From Hypsibius dujardini (lineage: Eukaryota; Tardigrada; Eutardigrada; Parachela; Hypsibiidae), in assembly GCA_001579985.1 (NCBI GenBank), contig LRSR01005417.1, positions 1 to 64,000 on the forward strand: 64,000 nucleotides of DNA. The letters are read 5' to 3'. Both the position numbers and the translations under genes were made by a program. The notes beneath the pieces are model-generated. The model searched no databases, had not been told where the DNA came from, and saw only the letters and a program-made list of their open reading frames with translations. Shown here one piece after another: positions 47,660-59,484 of this stretch. How positions within the stretch are numbered: the stretch's first letter is position 1; each line of letters opens with the position of its first letter.

Positions 47660-48947
47660 CAGGGACTGATCCCTTTACGCCAAGATGATTCAATTGGAAC
47701 CGGTGATGGCAATGCTGATTTTACCGCTATCTCTTTTATACGTCGGATTCAGTTGGAAAAACGTTTTTATGGTGGTCGGCCAGAAGAACAGTCACAGATC
47801 CCATTCGTACGCAAGGCTTTGCCATCGTCGCTCGGAACTTCGAGCCATCTTTGGAACTGTAGTTAATTACATGGTAATTGTTTCATCGAATAATTCATCT
47901 CCGGTGGACAGAACACTTTTGGATATTCGATTACATGCTCGAGGTAGGTAAACGACCAAAGACAACCGCTGAACTCGACTGATTGCATTTTAACTGCAAT
48001 TCCGACATATTGTTTAGTGATTTCATTTTGGGGACATGCCGGAGCCTTACGGAATTTCATGGTACTTGAAGCTGGGCTTATTTACCGTATGTGTCCTACA
48101 AAAACAAAGACATTGTTCCTTGGATTTGTTCACTGTATACCGTTTCTGTATTCGTAAAGTAATTTGGCTCGAAAATGTGAGTTTTTTTAGATTGTAGATC
48201 GCTGCCTCGCGAGCCACTATGACTGGACGTCACTACGTATGTCTATGTCCCATATTGTTATTTCGAGTAATCTCTCGAGGATCTTTGAGAAAAAAATGAG
48301 CCATTTAGGTCTACATCTTCCTGGACGTCTATGAATATCCTACCGTGATTTACGGCAACGCTACGTGAGAAAACAATGTGACCTTGACGAGGTATCCGGT
48401 GGCTGGGTAAACTTGTAAGCGTGAACGGATTAGCGTCGTTTTAACGTCCTCCACCTGTACTGTCAGATAGCTCGTGAAGCTTATCAAGCTCTCTCCCTGG
48501 TTGCGCTTTCTCCGACGGTAGTATCAAACGAGGAGCACCTGGCCCGGACACAATACAACGGAATTTGCTGCCGTCTCGAAGGATTCATATAATTACACTT
48601 ACTTAGGTCACTTGTTAGACAAATGAGCTTTCCTCTTACAGTATCAGTTTTACGAACAAATTATATAATATATTATAAATATTTATATGTTGTTTCATGA
48701 AGTATATTGTATGTATTGGTTTTACGAACAAATCGCTGTTTGCTTTCAGGGGTTGTAGGACCTTCTCCGGTGTGGCGAACCCTTAGCGCAAGTCAGAAAT
48801 TCAGCTGTTTTATCAAACCGAATCGTCAATCAGACGCTCAGCACATCAGCCGAAACCTTCGCCATTGATGGCAAGGGTCAGCGGACAATACAATTCCATA
48901 TCCGCCAACTCGATCACGTGACGGAGCTCTTTGTGGTGGTTGTGTGA
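47660..48947 (+). pseudogene. relic of an ANF-receptor-type ligand-binding domain
   Basis: Pieces follow the order of the extracellular domain of natriuretic-peptide/receptor guanylyl cyclases: AMLILPLSLLYVGFSWKNVF (47685-47943), then by a phase-compatible splice RVISFWGHAGALRNFMVLEA (48018-48086), ATMTGRHYV (near 48215), IAREAYQALSLVALSPTVVS (48455 on) and NRIVNQTLSTS..TFAIDGKGQR (48759-48947, then a stop). After the second piece the phases no longer fit, and no membrane, kinase or cyclase part follows before the polymerase gene at 49650. A decayed or truncated receptor gene is the simplest reading; an odd functional soluble receptor with exons I mis-set is less likely. The family call rests on remembered motif order. 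Confidence 0.5.
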
Positions 48948-49649
48948 TGCCTCAGAAACAGCTGCTATATTCTATAATTTCAAGCCACCTTTATTAACTC
49001 TGTATGCGACATGTATCACAGCCGGTTCTTCGTCAAACCGTAGATGGGGCGTGGCCCAATTAATTTTTTTATGTTGTCTGCCAACCGAAAGTGTGGGTGT
49101 TGTTGACCATTTTAGTTTAATAGCATGTTATAGTGCAGCGACGTCGACAAGGGTTCTCTTCGGTTGATCGTTAGATCGGTGTTTTATTCAGCGACGTACT
49201 CAAGTCATCAATCCAGCAATCAATATTACGCCATCCCTGGTAACTTCGCAGCGCGAAGTATAACGGTTTAATTAAGTTTCAAAATACTTAAAAATGACAA
49301 TCAGAAATGGAAGATTTAACCGGGGAGAGTGGTGCAATTTCCTTGTGAATGTGGTATGGTACCCCGCCGCAGGCAGTCTTATGGTGCCGCTGCGCAGGAC
49401 ACACTGGTACACTCGTGGTTGATTGATTGATTCATCAGTCACCGTTCTTTTGTTTATACAAACGGGTTTTGTCATTTCGCAATTCTTCTTTTATTCTTTT
49501 AAATACTGTTAGTATAATTGTCTAATAACTCCGTCAAGATCTAATTGACACTATATGCAGCAGCAATGTTGCGAGGACAGAAATTATATCGGAACGCTGG
49601 TACTACAGTATGATTTTGTATGTAGTGTACTCGGAGCTGACTTGATTGA
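48948..49649. other. spacer before the polymerase gene
   Basis: No gene recognised. It includes the presumed promoter of the polymerase gene. Confidence 0.5.
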
Positions 49650-52355
49650 ATGATATCAATTTGTGAAATGATGCCTCCTGCACTGGCAAAAGCCCGGACG
49701 TCCCGCGCCATCCCCACCGTCGACTTGAATCTACTAAATAAGGACAACCACAAATTCACCCCTCCTTTCAAAGGAAGGAAGTCGCCCAAAAAGTCGCCCG
49801 CCGATGCGCAACAGGCTAAGAAAGCGAGAAGTTGCACTGAGGTGAAGAAAGACCTTTTCAAAGGCAAAAGCGTCTACTTTGTCCCGTTGGAACTGCCGAA
49901 AGCACGAAGGGATTTGTTCACACAACGCGTTCAGGAGAACGGCGCGACAGTTTGGAAGGAATTGGTCATTGGGAGATCGGGGGAGGAGGGGGAGGGAAGA
50001 AAGTATCCGGATTATGTCATTGTGGATGATCATGTCGGATTGGATTGCCTGTGTCGTGCCTTGGATAAAGACTATCCGGTCTCCAAGAACCTTTTATCAC
50101 TTTTTAAGTCGTCCGAGGTGATGCGAGCGAAATGGCTCAGTTTATGTTTGTCGAAGAAGGAACTGCAGGATAAGACTGCTGACAAGCTCAACGATTTCCT
50201 TAAGGTGAGGATAGTCAGTGCGCTAGGTTGTTAATCGTTCGATTAGACATAACTGTGTACCGCTCTTCCGTTCTGACCTCTTTTCGCCTCAATTGATTGA
50301 AAGATTACATGGACTTATGTGTAACTGTCTGTCTGTGAGCCTGTGACGCCTCTGTGGCTGTTTATCTGTCTATCTGTCTGTCTGCCTGCATACCTGCCTG
50401 TACTTTCTAAATTGATGCATTCTATGGTTTTAGAGCTGGACTTTGGCAGCTGCACAGGCCGATGCTAATGCAATTCAAAACGGAGAGGGGAGCTCTCTAT
50501 GGCAGACGTTTCCGATTTCTCAGGGCAACTCGCCGGATCGAAGTGAAAGTTACCACTCTGATGATGACCACAAGAGCAACGCTTCCAATCCATCGGATGG
50601 TGACGGGGAAGATGTCACGGATAATACCCGGAATGACACTCTGACTGAGGACCATGACACTTCCGGTGATGGCGGACACGCTGCCAATAATTTACAGGTT
50701 TGTTTATTTCCCATTTTAATTTTGAGGCTGACCCTCGGTTTAACACATTTGTCGTCTGGGTAATTTTTTTTCTCTCTGCACCAATAGAAAAACAACTTTT
50801 TTCTCAGTCCAGCGGGATCGAATAAGAAGGGTGGACCCAATCAGCACATCATCGATCAGCTGGAGGAAATGATGACCAACTACCGCAACATGGGCGATGA
50901 ATTTCGTACCTACGCCTACGTACGAGCCATCTCCGCCATTCGAAAGTATCCCAATCCGATTCTGGACTCAGAGGTTCGTTTCACTTGGATTTTGATTCAT
51001 TTTGATCATCCGAAACGCGACATGGAGTGTAGTGGATGAAATTGTTTAGCAAATTAAAGATATCAAGAACGTCGGACCGAGAATCGCCAAGCACATCATG
51101 GAGATTATCGAGACCGGCCACTATGAACAGAATACGGAGGCCGCGAAAAGTGAAGATACTGCCGCGATGAAGCTCTTCGTTAACATCCACGGTGTCGGAA
51201 CCAAGACTGCTCGGAAATGGGTTCAGATGGTGAGGCATTTCAGGCAGATGCAGATATAGACACATGCAGAGAGACAGATAGACACAGACGGCTTCTCATG
51301 TATAGTTATGGATTACCAGCAAACCATTTTGCAGGGTTTGAGGACCTTGGAGGATGTCAAGTCCAAAATTGCTCTTACCCCTGAACAGACGGTTGGATTA
51401 AAGTACTACGAAGAGTTCCAGCAGAAAATGTCTCGAAAAGAAGTGGAAGAAATCGCAGGCACAGTCCAGCGTGCTGTCAATAGTATCAAGGCTGGGTTCG
51501 TCTTCGAAATTTGCGGTAGCTATCGTCGCGGTCGAGAGCATTGTGGCGATGTGGATCTCCTAATGACACACCCGGATGGGCGTGTCATTCATGAATCTAT
51601 TCTTGAGCCGCTGCTGACCCAGTTGCATAAGTCCAGTATGTGCGCACCTTAATCCTTTTTTTTAACAAACTGTTGCTTCAATTTTAACTAATTTGCTTAG
51701 AGTTTCTGACGGATGACCTGTTTCTCGTTGATGGGCGTCACAAGAAATATTTCGGAGTCTGCAGACTCCCTCACGAGGGGGCTAAGGTTAGTATCCATGA
51801 ATGAGGTTTATTAGCTTTACATCCACCTATTGCTTTTCGCTTGTCCGTTTGTTTATCTGTCTGTTTGTATGTCTGTTTGTTTGTCTAACCGACTTTCCGC
51901 TTGCATGATTGTTAGCGCTATGAAAGGTCAGCCGCCAATTTCTTTTGGTTAAAATTTGTCCATTTATACCCGCAGCATCGACGACTCGACATCATCATTC
52001 CGCCGTACTCCGAATGGGCGACCTGTGTGTTGGGGTGGTCGGGCTCGATGTATTTTGTTCGCTCTATGCGGGATTACGCCCATAAGAAGGGCATGTCATT
52101 GTCGAATCACTCGTTGAGGAAGAGTGTTGTGCGAGTGGTAAGCTCTAACCGCTTACTATACCTTCCAACGTGAACTTGAAGGATTACTTCGATGTAACCT
52201 AGTTCTTCTTGTACATGTAACGATGTAACCTAGTAATTCTTATACAGAAGGGTGAGACGGTTCACGCAGGCGAGCGATTGGAAACCCCGACGGAAGAGTC
52301 CATCTTCCAGGCTCTGGGATTGCCGTATCTGCGGCCGGAAGAACGCGACCACTAA
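49650..52355 (+). CDS. family X DNA polymerase, Pol lambda-like
   Basis: Exons 49650-50204, 50434-50697, 50788-50973, 51050-51229, 51335-51635, 51701-51786, 51976-52137 and 52248-52355 join in frame to 613 residues (human Pol lambda has 575). Order: a basic N-terminus (KGRKSPKKSP), a BRCT domain at about 65-180 (ends MRAKWLSLCLSKKELQD, like Pol lambda VKSAWLSLCL), a Ser/Asp-rich linker, an 8-kDa-type domain (about 295-385) and the polymerase core. Catalytic aspartates D467 and D469 (CGDVDLLMTHPDG) and D529 (RRLDIIIPPYSE) are present. The C-terminus LGLPYLRPEERDH is lambda-like. It acts in the nucleus, filling gaps in end joining and base excision repair. Oddities: the lambda sugar-gate Tyr-Phe is Gly544-Trp545 (GWSGS, as in Pol mu and TdT), and the lyase Lys is His350. 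A second ATG lies at residue 7; the first was used. The acceptor at 51334 was chosen because it aligns without insertion. Confidence 0.93.
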
Positions 52356-53061
52356 TTTTAAGCCTTCGAATACATTGTACATTCTTTTTACTGAATCTCT
52401 TTACAGTCCTGATATTTTGTTAACTCGCCCTTTCCGAAAACTTATGTTGCGTCTTTCTGGGAGTGCTTTATATTGCGATCTTACTGTTTTTTTATGACAT
52501 GAAAAGAGTGTCACCCGAATGAGATTGGCATGTCTGATGATGAAAGCAGGCAGCCTCACTGCCAAGTTTGCACGAGTAGTTCTCATGAGCTTCTTATTTA
52601 CTATAATGTAATTAATCGAGAGATTCTCTGCTAGAATTAGCATAAGTACTGTACTGTATCAGTTGGTGCTTGCGCATCAACGGCACTTTTACTCTCAAAT
52701 GTCTGATAGCATTGGACAGAACTAAACAAAAAACTAAAACGGAAAGCGCAACATCTCCAAAGGAAAGAGCAGAGACAACAAAATTCTGCCTGCAGGAGGA
52801 AAGAAGAAGCAGTCAGCTTAACCATCAAAATTAAACAATAACGACCCGGCTTATCATATTTGTCTTAATCAGTAAGTAGATTTAACACAAAAAAGCATCC
52901 GCACGGTCTCAGTTTGTCTCAAACGGAGAAAGGCAAATAAGTTAACGTTTGTTTGGAATGATGAGGTAGAAAAATCTAGGAAGAGATTTCCAATAGAAAG
53001 ACCGAAACTGAAAGAAACTTTCGGACAAACCATCAGGTCCGCGTAGTTATATATCACAGGA
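52356..53061. other. convergent 3' region, polymerase and nuclear receptor
   Basis: 3' flanks of the plus-strand polymerase and the minus-strand nuclear receptor. No further gene was seen, and no clear poly(A) signal was assigned. Confidence 0.5.
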
Positions 53062-56000
53062 TCAATACTGTCCCTGGTACAACATGGCTGCCGCAGAGAC
53101 ATTGGCATGGTGGTGCTGGCTGAAGGGCATTGCCGGCGGCGGGAAGGAATAACCCACTCCGCTGAAGGGGATCTCCATGGTCGAGGTGATGCTGTGCTGC
53201 TGCAGCGGGATGAAAGAACTGTTGGACGAGTAGGACGTCACAGCAAGTGAGGTCAGCTGGGGAGTAAGGATTTCCATTAGGATCTTCGGCAGGGAATTGA
53301 ATAGGCCCTTTTTCATCTTATCGCTACCTGCAAGGACCAACCCGAATACAGGGATGATTGCTACATTTGTTAGACCAAGACATTATGCTGGAAGTATGGA
53401 CAGGAGAATTGACAAACCAGGCGGACCTATTGGCAAACAAACAAGCAGAAAAGATGCAAACCAAGATACAGAAAACAGACGTAGATCATAAAAAGAAATA
53501 GATTGACAGGAAGACAGATAGGTAAGCAGGAAACCAAGGCACATGCAAATGGATATTGATAGACCGACCAGACAGACAGATAGCCAGACAGACAGATAGA
53601 CAGGCAGACGTCAGACAGGTAGGGAAGCTTAGACACCGGCAACCGCGGACATAGAGCAGACAGATAAGGCAAGCAGGCAAGAGTTGACGAACATTTGGTA
53701 GCCGCAGTGCGAAGTTTCACCAGCTGCATCAGAAGATGGGTGGCGCTGTATGGCTTGGAAGGGTGCTGTTGGATAGTCAGAAGCTTGAGCGCTTCCAGAA
53801 TGGGACTTTGAGCGGTTCGGATAAGTTGAGGCTGTTCCAGTCCCGGTCGTTCTAAACGCAAATCAGAGAAAGAATGCATAAAATTGGTAAAAGTGACTAC
53901 AGAGAGAATTGCACTGTGAGAAGGATAGTTACCGGCAGAGAAATAACAAAATGCGGCGAGTAGAGCGATCAAGGTAGAATCGAGCCTTAAACATGCCAGC
54001 ATCTTGGCAAAGTCCACCAAGTCAGCCATGATGTCACCCAGGCCGAGTTGATGGGCCAATTCGGAGGTCAGGTGAATTCCTCCGGAGAGGACGAAGCAGT
54101 GGGTGTGGAGATCGTAGTTGTAGCACATCCGCAAGAGCTACGTCAACAAGGATTATCAGCAGCCTTGTAGACCATAACAAAAAGTTAACGAAGAAAGAAT
54201 GCGTCTTTGACTGCACCAACCATGATTTCCAGACAGCCGTGCTGCAAGAGGACCATCCGATCAGGAACGGTGAGATTAGGGAATCCAGGCAGGCGTTGAA
54301 CGAAATCCATTACTTGGGTCGCCGCGTAGTGGGAGAGTTCAAAGATGTCGAGGAAAGGGTTACTCACTGCCCCGGTCAAGCTCTCCGAAAGATTCTGCTG
54401 CAAGTATATAACAAAGCACATACCGGTTCAAAAAATAACTCTGGAAACAAGAAAAAGTTTCGATTTACGTAGAGTAGTAGTTCACATCTTTGTCTCATCA
54501 TCAGTCTATCGAGCTATTGACCTGTCTACTTGTCGCTCTGTCCGTATGTCTGTCTCCCTCTTTTGTCTATATCTATCTCTCTGTCTTTGTCTACTTGTCT
54601 GCCTGCTTGCATGTCTTTATGTTTGTCTGTCTACCTGCTTGTCTGCCGGTTTCCGTCTCCTTGGCTGTATGTTTGTCTGCCTGTTTGCGTGTCTGTCTAT
54701 CCTCATTAATATGTAGTAGAGTCGCAGTGGTGTACCAATTTATTGTGTACCTGTGCGGTGTTATCATGAGCGTAGGCGATTTGGTCGACCATGTAACGGA
54801 GATTGGCACTGAGTTCTGGCAGAATATTGAGGTTCTCCTCCCGCTTGACCCGGGTTTGACGCTGCTTCTCCCCTCTTACGGCTGCATAATAAAAATTCCA
54901 CAAATCAATGCATCAATGAAGGATCACGGAGAGACAGACAGACATAAATGTGCAATCAGACATGAAATATATGGGCTAAGTAGACAACGTACCGTCCTTA
55001 GACATTCCGGTGGAGAGACAACGCTGATAGCGACATGCCTGACACCTATTGCGCGTCACCTTGTTGATCAGACAGACACCTTTCTTGTGGCACTTGTAGG
55101 CCAGATTTCTCTGAACGCTCCGACGAAAGAAACCCTGCAACAACAATTGCTGTAATTCGCGATAATCACCCTTCCTTCGTGTATGTCTGTCTGTCTCAGT
55201 CTCACAATGCCCCTTCTTCCACGAAATGCAACGCACGGGCCTTGCAAGTGCTACAACAAAAGAACCGGAGGGAGAATAACAATGTATTATTATGATGCAA
55301 GGGAAGCGAAGGTCAAGTGAACTTAGTGAGTGGTCATCGTACTTAAATTACCTCCGGCTCACCAGAGAGACAAGACAGGTAGGCAGTGCAGACATGCAAC
55401 TACACCTGTTTACTAAGACTATTCTGAACCTTCCCGGATCTTCCCGGGTAATCATTTTTATGTTTATTAAGCGTTTAAGTATGACCACAGTGAATTAATG
55501 AATAAATGAACCGGTCTATACTTCTAATTTTCTTGTTTGTTTAACCGGATATCTGCTTGTTTCTATGTTTGTCTAAATGTCTGCCTGTCGGTTTGCCTAT
55601 CTGCTTGTCTAAATGTCTGACTAACTGTATGACTGCATGTTTGTCTAAATGTCTGTCTGTCCGACTGCCTGCCTGTCTTTCTGTCTGCCTGTATGTCTGT
55701 AATCATCCACATCCTCTACCTTGCATCCTTCACATGAGTAGATTCCATAATGCAATCCCGAAGTCTTATCCCCGCACACCGCACAAATAATTGAGGTGTC
55801 ATCCACGGTATTATCATCATTCCTAAGGGTGGGACTGCTGTTGTTACTGCCGTCATAGCTCCCACCGCCGTGTCCTCCCTCCTCTGCCCCTCCGCTGGTG
55901 GAACTTGAACTGGTTGAGGGAAAGTTTGAGCTAGGCGAGCCTAAATTGAAGACGGGAAAGTGGCTGCTGCTGTGGTGAAGATGAAGGGAGTTGTTGACCG

Positions 56001-57179
56001 AATTGGAAGAGGAAAATGAGTGACCGCCGCTCTGACCGTGATGATCGTCGGAAGAAGAGCCCGAATCAGGTGTGATGCTCTCGTAGCGGATGTTGTTGGT
56101 GCTGGTGTGGTTGCTGCTGCTGCTGCTGCTGCTACTGTTGTACAGAGAGAGGGGATCCTCGAAATGGTGCGATAATCCGTTGAGAGGTGTGATGTGAGTT
56201 CCGGATGTCGACGGCACTGGGTAGTTATCTCAAGAAATAGAAAACATTGCAATCCATCAATCCATCCAACGTTAACACCGAATAACTGGGAAAGCTAATT
56301 AGCGGCTGCTATTTAGCCCAGCTGGTAAACATGTAGTAAATGTCAAAATAATACCGTACAAATTATAAATCCAACTATTAAATTTGATTCCATCAAAATG
56401 ACATTAATTAAGATAAAATGACATCGATTAAACTAAATTAAAATTATATTGATTGATTAATCTAACTAACAAAATAATAAGGGGTAAAAAATGAAAATAA
56501 TAAAATTAATTACATTTTGCATAAATTTTAATTTAAACGAAATTTGTAAAACAATTGAAAATTGAAAAACCGTAAAATATATACAACTAATAAATTAGAG
56601 CTGGCACAATTTTTTAAGGTGGAAAATAAAAGGAGACATAAAAAATGGATTTAAAATATAACACCCATCGAACCGATTGATCAATTATCAAATCAAAAAC
56701 CATAGCAGCCATATAAAGATTATAGAATACTGAGTTTCAATACAGCAATTCATTTGAGGTCGAGAAACCGAAATCGCGATTTTGAAAGGATAGGAAGCGT
56801 AAGACACTGACCTCGATCACAATCAATATCAATGGTTGCAGAAATTACTAGTCAGCCGGCCGGCCGGTCAATCAATCAATCAATCGAATCAGCAATCTCG
56901 TATTGCAGTGGTGAACCCCTAATTCATCAATCAACTGCAAAGCACACACAAAACGAATCGCACTGCCTATTGCATACTAAGTTTCCGTGCATGCTTGTTC
57001 TCTCTGGACTTACAACTGGCAGGATTGTGGAATGACGCCAGGCCCATAGTGGGATAGTAGGGAAACTGGGTCAATCCCATATTCATATTATGAGTTGAAG
57101 TGAAGCCAAAGAGCGGGTCTTGAAAGGTTTGCATAGCAGCAGCCGCGGCGCCCATTCCCGGCATCGAATAAGCAGCCAT
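53062..57179 (-). CDS. NR1-group nuclear receptor, RAR-like
   Basis: Exons in transcript order: 57179-57014, 56228-55720, 55134-54993, 54881-54751, 54397-54221, 54137-53933, 53851-53693 and 53327-53062, all in frame, 584 residues. A Ser/His-rich A/B region leads into a complete DNA-binding domain (from residue 204): [20 protein letters not shown], a P-box [21 protein letters not shown] and [17 protein letters not shown]. The last of these is very close to RAR ([13 protein letters not shown]). The ligand-binding domain has [20 protein letters not shown] and [20 protein letters not shown] (RAR has LEQPDRVDMLQEPLLEA), with an AF-2 helix ILMEIL at 512-517. GMSKDAVR also fits ROR/E75-type receptors, so the exact subfamily is not settled. 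Function: ligand-regulated transcription factor, probably dimerising with RXR. Introns carry CTGT/CAGA arrays (53505-53620, 54530-54700, 55556-55700). Confidence 0.9.
53505..53620 (+). repeat. CAGA-type degenerate array
   Basis: Units of CAGA/AGAT with interruptions, in the last intron of the nuclear receptor gene. Confidence 0.8.
54530..54700 (+). repeat. CTGT-type degenerate array
   Basis: CTGT, CTTGTCTG and CTGCCTG units in a nuclear receptor intron. The array explains several long but spurious Cys/Leu/Ser frames here. Confidence 0.85.
55556..55700 (+). repeat. CTGT/CTAAATGT array
   Basis: GTCTAAATGTCTG units and CTGT/CCTG units in the intron that splits the DNA-binding domain of the nuclear receptor. 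The array ends about 20 bp from the exon 55720-56228 boundary. Confidence 0.85.
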
Positions 57180-58360
57180 TATTCTCTATTTTTTATGTCC
57201 CTTAACCCCGGAGAAATCGCGACCAAAGTGAGAAAAGGGGCAATTGTCAAAACGCACCTGTCAAAAATAAGCAGTTCATCTTCAGGGAAATGCTGCTTCA
57301 CATTTATCCCTGTGCGAGTGCCTGCCTATCTGTCGCCCTTCATTCTAATGTAACTGGACTGACGTAACTAGGCTGGTAGGAGCCGGTTGACTTCCAGGCT
57401 AGTGTACGCGCGTGTTAAAAAGCTCAGTAGGAGTTGGGATCTTGACACTTGGATCGTCAAGGCAGAGTTCTTAACAAGAAGATGCTTGCCCTACTGGGTC
57501 ATTGACCACTGGCTAGCTCCACCCCGTGGGCAGCACGGCCCAATCAATGCTGCCGCTGGCCCAATCCTTGTCTGCAGCGCCACTTTCTCACCTGACGTAC
57601 GACACACAGGTCTACCCTGTGCTGTCTTATTTTACTGCCTGACTGGCCAGTGACCTATGGAAAAAAATCAAATGGGGTGGCAGACTGGCTGCCTATTGGG
57701 GTCACGATCTTTTTAAAGTTTCGATGAGGACAGCCAGATAAACGTCCGTATATATGGAAATAAACGCAGACATTCAAACAGGCATACATACACTGTATAA
57801 TGAAAGATAGTCAACACTATCACACAGAGATTTGTTTTAAATCCCAAAAAAATAATAGCTGTATTCCAGCAATATTCTCCCAGGTACCATTTAACTCATA
57901 AGTCTACTGCTATCTTTGACAAGAAGGAATTGTATTGCAATATCAGTGTAAATTGTGATAGGAGAAACGGACTGACAAAATGAGTGCAAGGTTGAATGCT
58001 GATTGCTGACTCTGCTCTGCTGCTGCTTATCTCAGCTAAAATTACGCGATGTTATCGGTGTGCCTGGAGAACGAGAACAATGTGGAATGCATAAGGGAGA
58101 AAGGAATGGCTGAGTAGGTCACTTCACTGGCCGCGTGTGGTTGCCTTATTAGCGTGATTACACAATTTATCGAGCATTTCCACTTGGAATCTATTCTGAA
58201 TGCCTTCTTAACCTGTTGTTTAGTGCCGCACTTTATCTAGACAACTTCTCCATCGTGTTTAGTAGTGCCGGTACTAGTATATCAAGCAGTGTGCGGCAGA
58301 GGCCTTTCTTCCCACGGAACTTAACATCTTTGAGCTTAGTCGCAGCTCTTCTGGATCGTC
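57180..58360. other. divergent upstream region, nuclear receptor and cytidine deaminase
   Basis: About 1.2 kb between two divergent start codons. It is expected to hold both promoters, but no motif was assigned. Open frames here lack family resemblance. Confidence 0.5.
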
Positions 58361-59132
58361 ATGGCGGAATCCGTCAATTTTTCCTTGTTGCAAGCAACCG
58401 GTAAGTAGTGCGATGCCAACATACATGTACCTAGCTGGTATATATATATGTCTTGTTCTACGAAATAGACTCCGAAATTAGAGATCTCATACGAGCTTGC
58501 CAGTCGGTCAAGAAGGAAGCCTACTGCGTCTACAGTGAGTTCCGGGTTGGTGCTGCCCTTTTAACGGAACATGACCGCCATATAATTACAGGTACCGTGC
58601 TGTCTGCCGATTCCAACATGGCTATCTTTCTTGTAGTACTTTCATTTTGTCTGCCTGAAGGCCTATTTGTCTTTCTGTCTGTCTGTGTCTGCCTCTCTGT
58701 CTATCTGTATAGTGTACATATGCTGAATCACTTCAGGATGTAATGTCGAGAATGCGTCCTATGGACTGACCGTGTGCGCGGAACGGTCTGCCATCTGTAG
58801 TGCCGTTTCCAGGGGTTATCGGAAGTTCCCCGTCATTGCCGTTACATCGTGAGTTACAGATAGACCTTACATACATTGCCATTTATCTTCATCTGCATTT
58901 GCAACTGTCTTTTCCCTTCAGTGATGTGGCCACAAGATTCTGCACCCCTTGCGGAGCCTGTCGGCAGTTTATCGCCGAATTTTCACCATCCGGCCAAGTC
59001 CTGCTGGTCAAACCGGGATACCAGGAAGAAGAATACATGACAGGAACCGGAATCCAGATCATCAGCGTGGCCAACCTCTTGCCCCTCGGCTTCACCCCGA
59101 ATGATCTGATACTTGCAAAAAGCACCCTGTAA
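58361..59132 (+). CDS. cytidine deaminase
   Basis: Four exons, 58361-58400, 58469-58591, 58737-58848 and 58922-59132, join in frame to 161 residues (human CDA has 146). It is a pyrimidine-salvage enzyme that converts cytidine and deoxycytidine to uridine and deoxyuridine in the cytosol. Motifs: [39 protein letters not shown] (the CAE carries the first zinc Cys and catalytic Glu) and [17 protein letters not shown] (the other two zinc Cys). All catalytic residues are present. The start ATG gives a short leader [13 protein letters not shown] before the conserved region. Introns are short and the second contains CTGT units. It converges with the esterase gene 350 bp downstream. Confidence 0.95.
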
Positions 59133-59484
59133 CTACACATCCGTCTGTAACTCTTTTCCGGCTATTTATTTCGACTCACAAATAAGAGAAGTTGACAGTA
59201 ATTTGACATACAATTTTCATGTTTGTAAGCATTATCGGGCTGTTCGTGGCAGTAAAAGAAAGGCACGCCCAACAACAACTCAAAGAAAGAAATAAAGCAA
59301 AAAAAGTAACAGAGCAAAAAATAACATAACAAAAGTGAGAAAGTTTTAAATTACAATGATAGCAGTATAATCACAGCTGTTGACAAAGAAAGCCGTATAT
59401 ATCAGACAATTACAGCTCTTGCACACCAATCAGGAACATTTTTAGAAAAGGCAACAAATATATATAAGTCCTAATTGACCTCAC
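59133..59484. other. convergent spacer, cytidine deaminase and esterase
   Basis: 3' flanks of two convergent genes; A-rich near 59290-59330. Nothing else was recognised. Confidence 0.5.
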
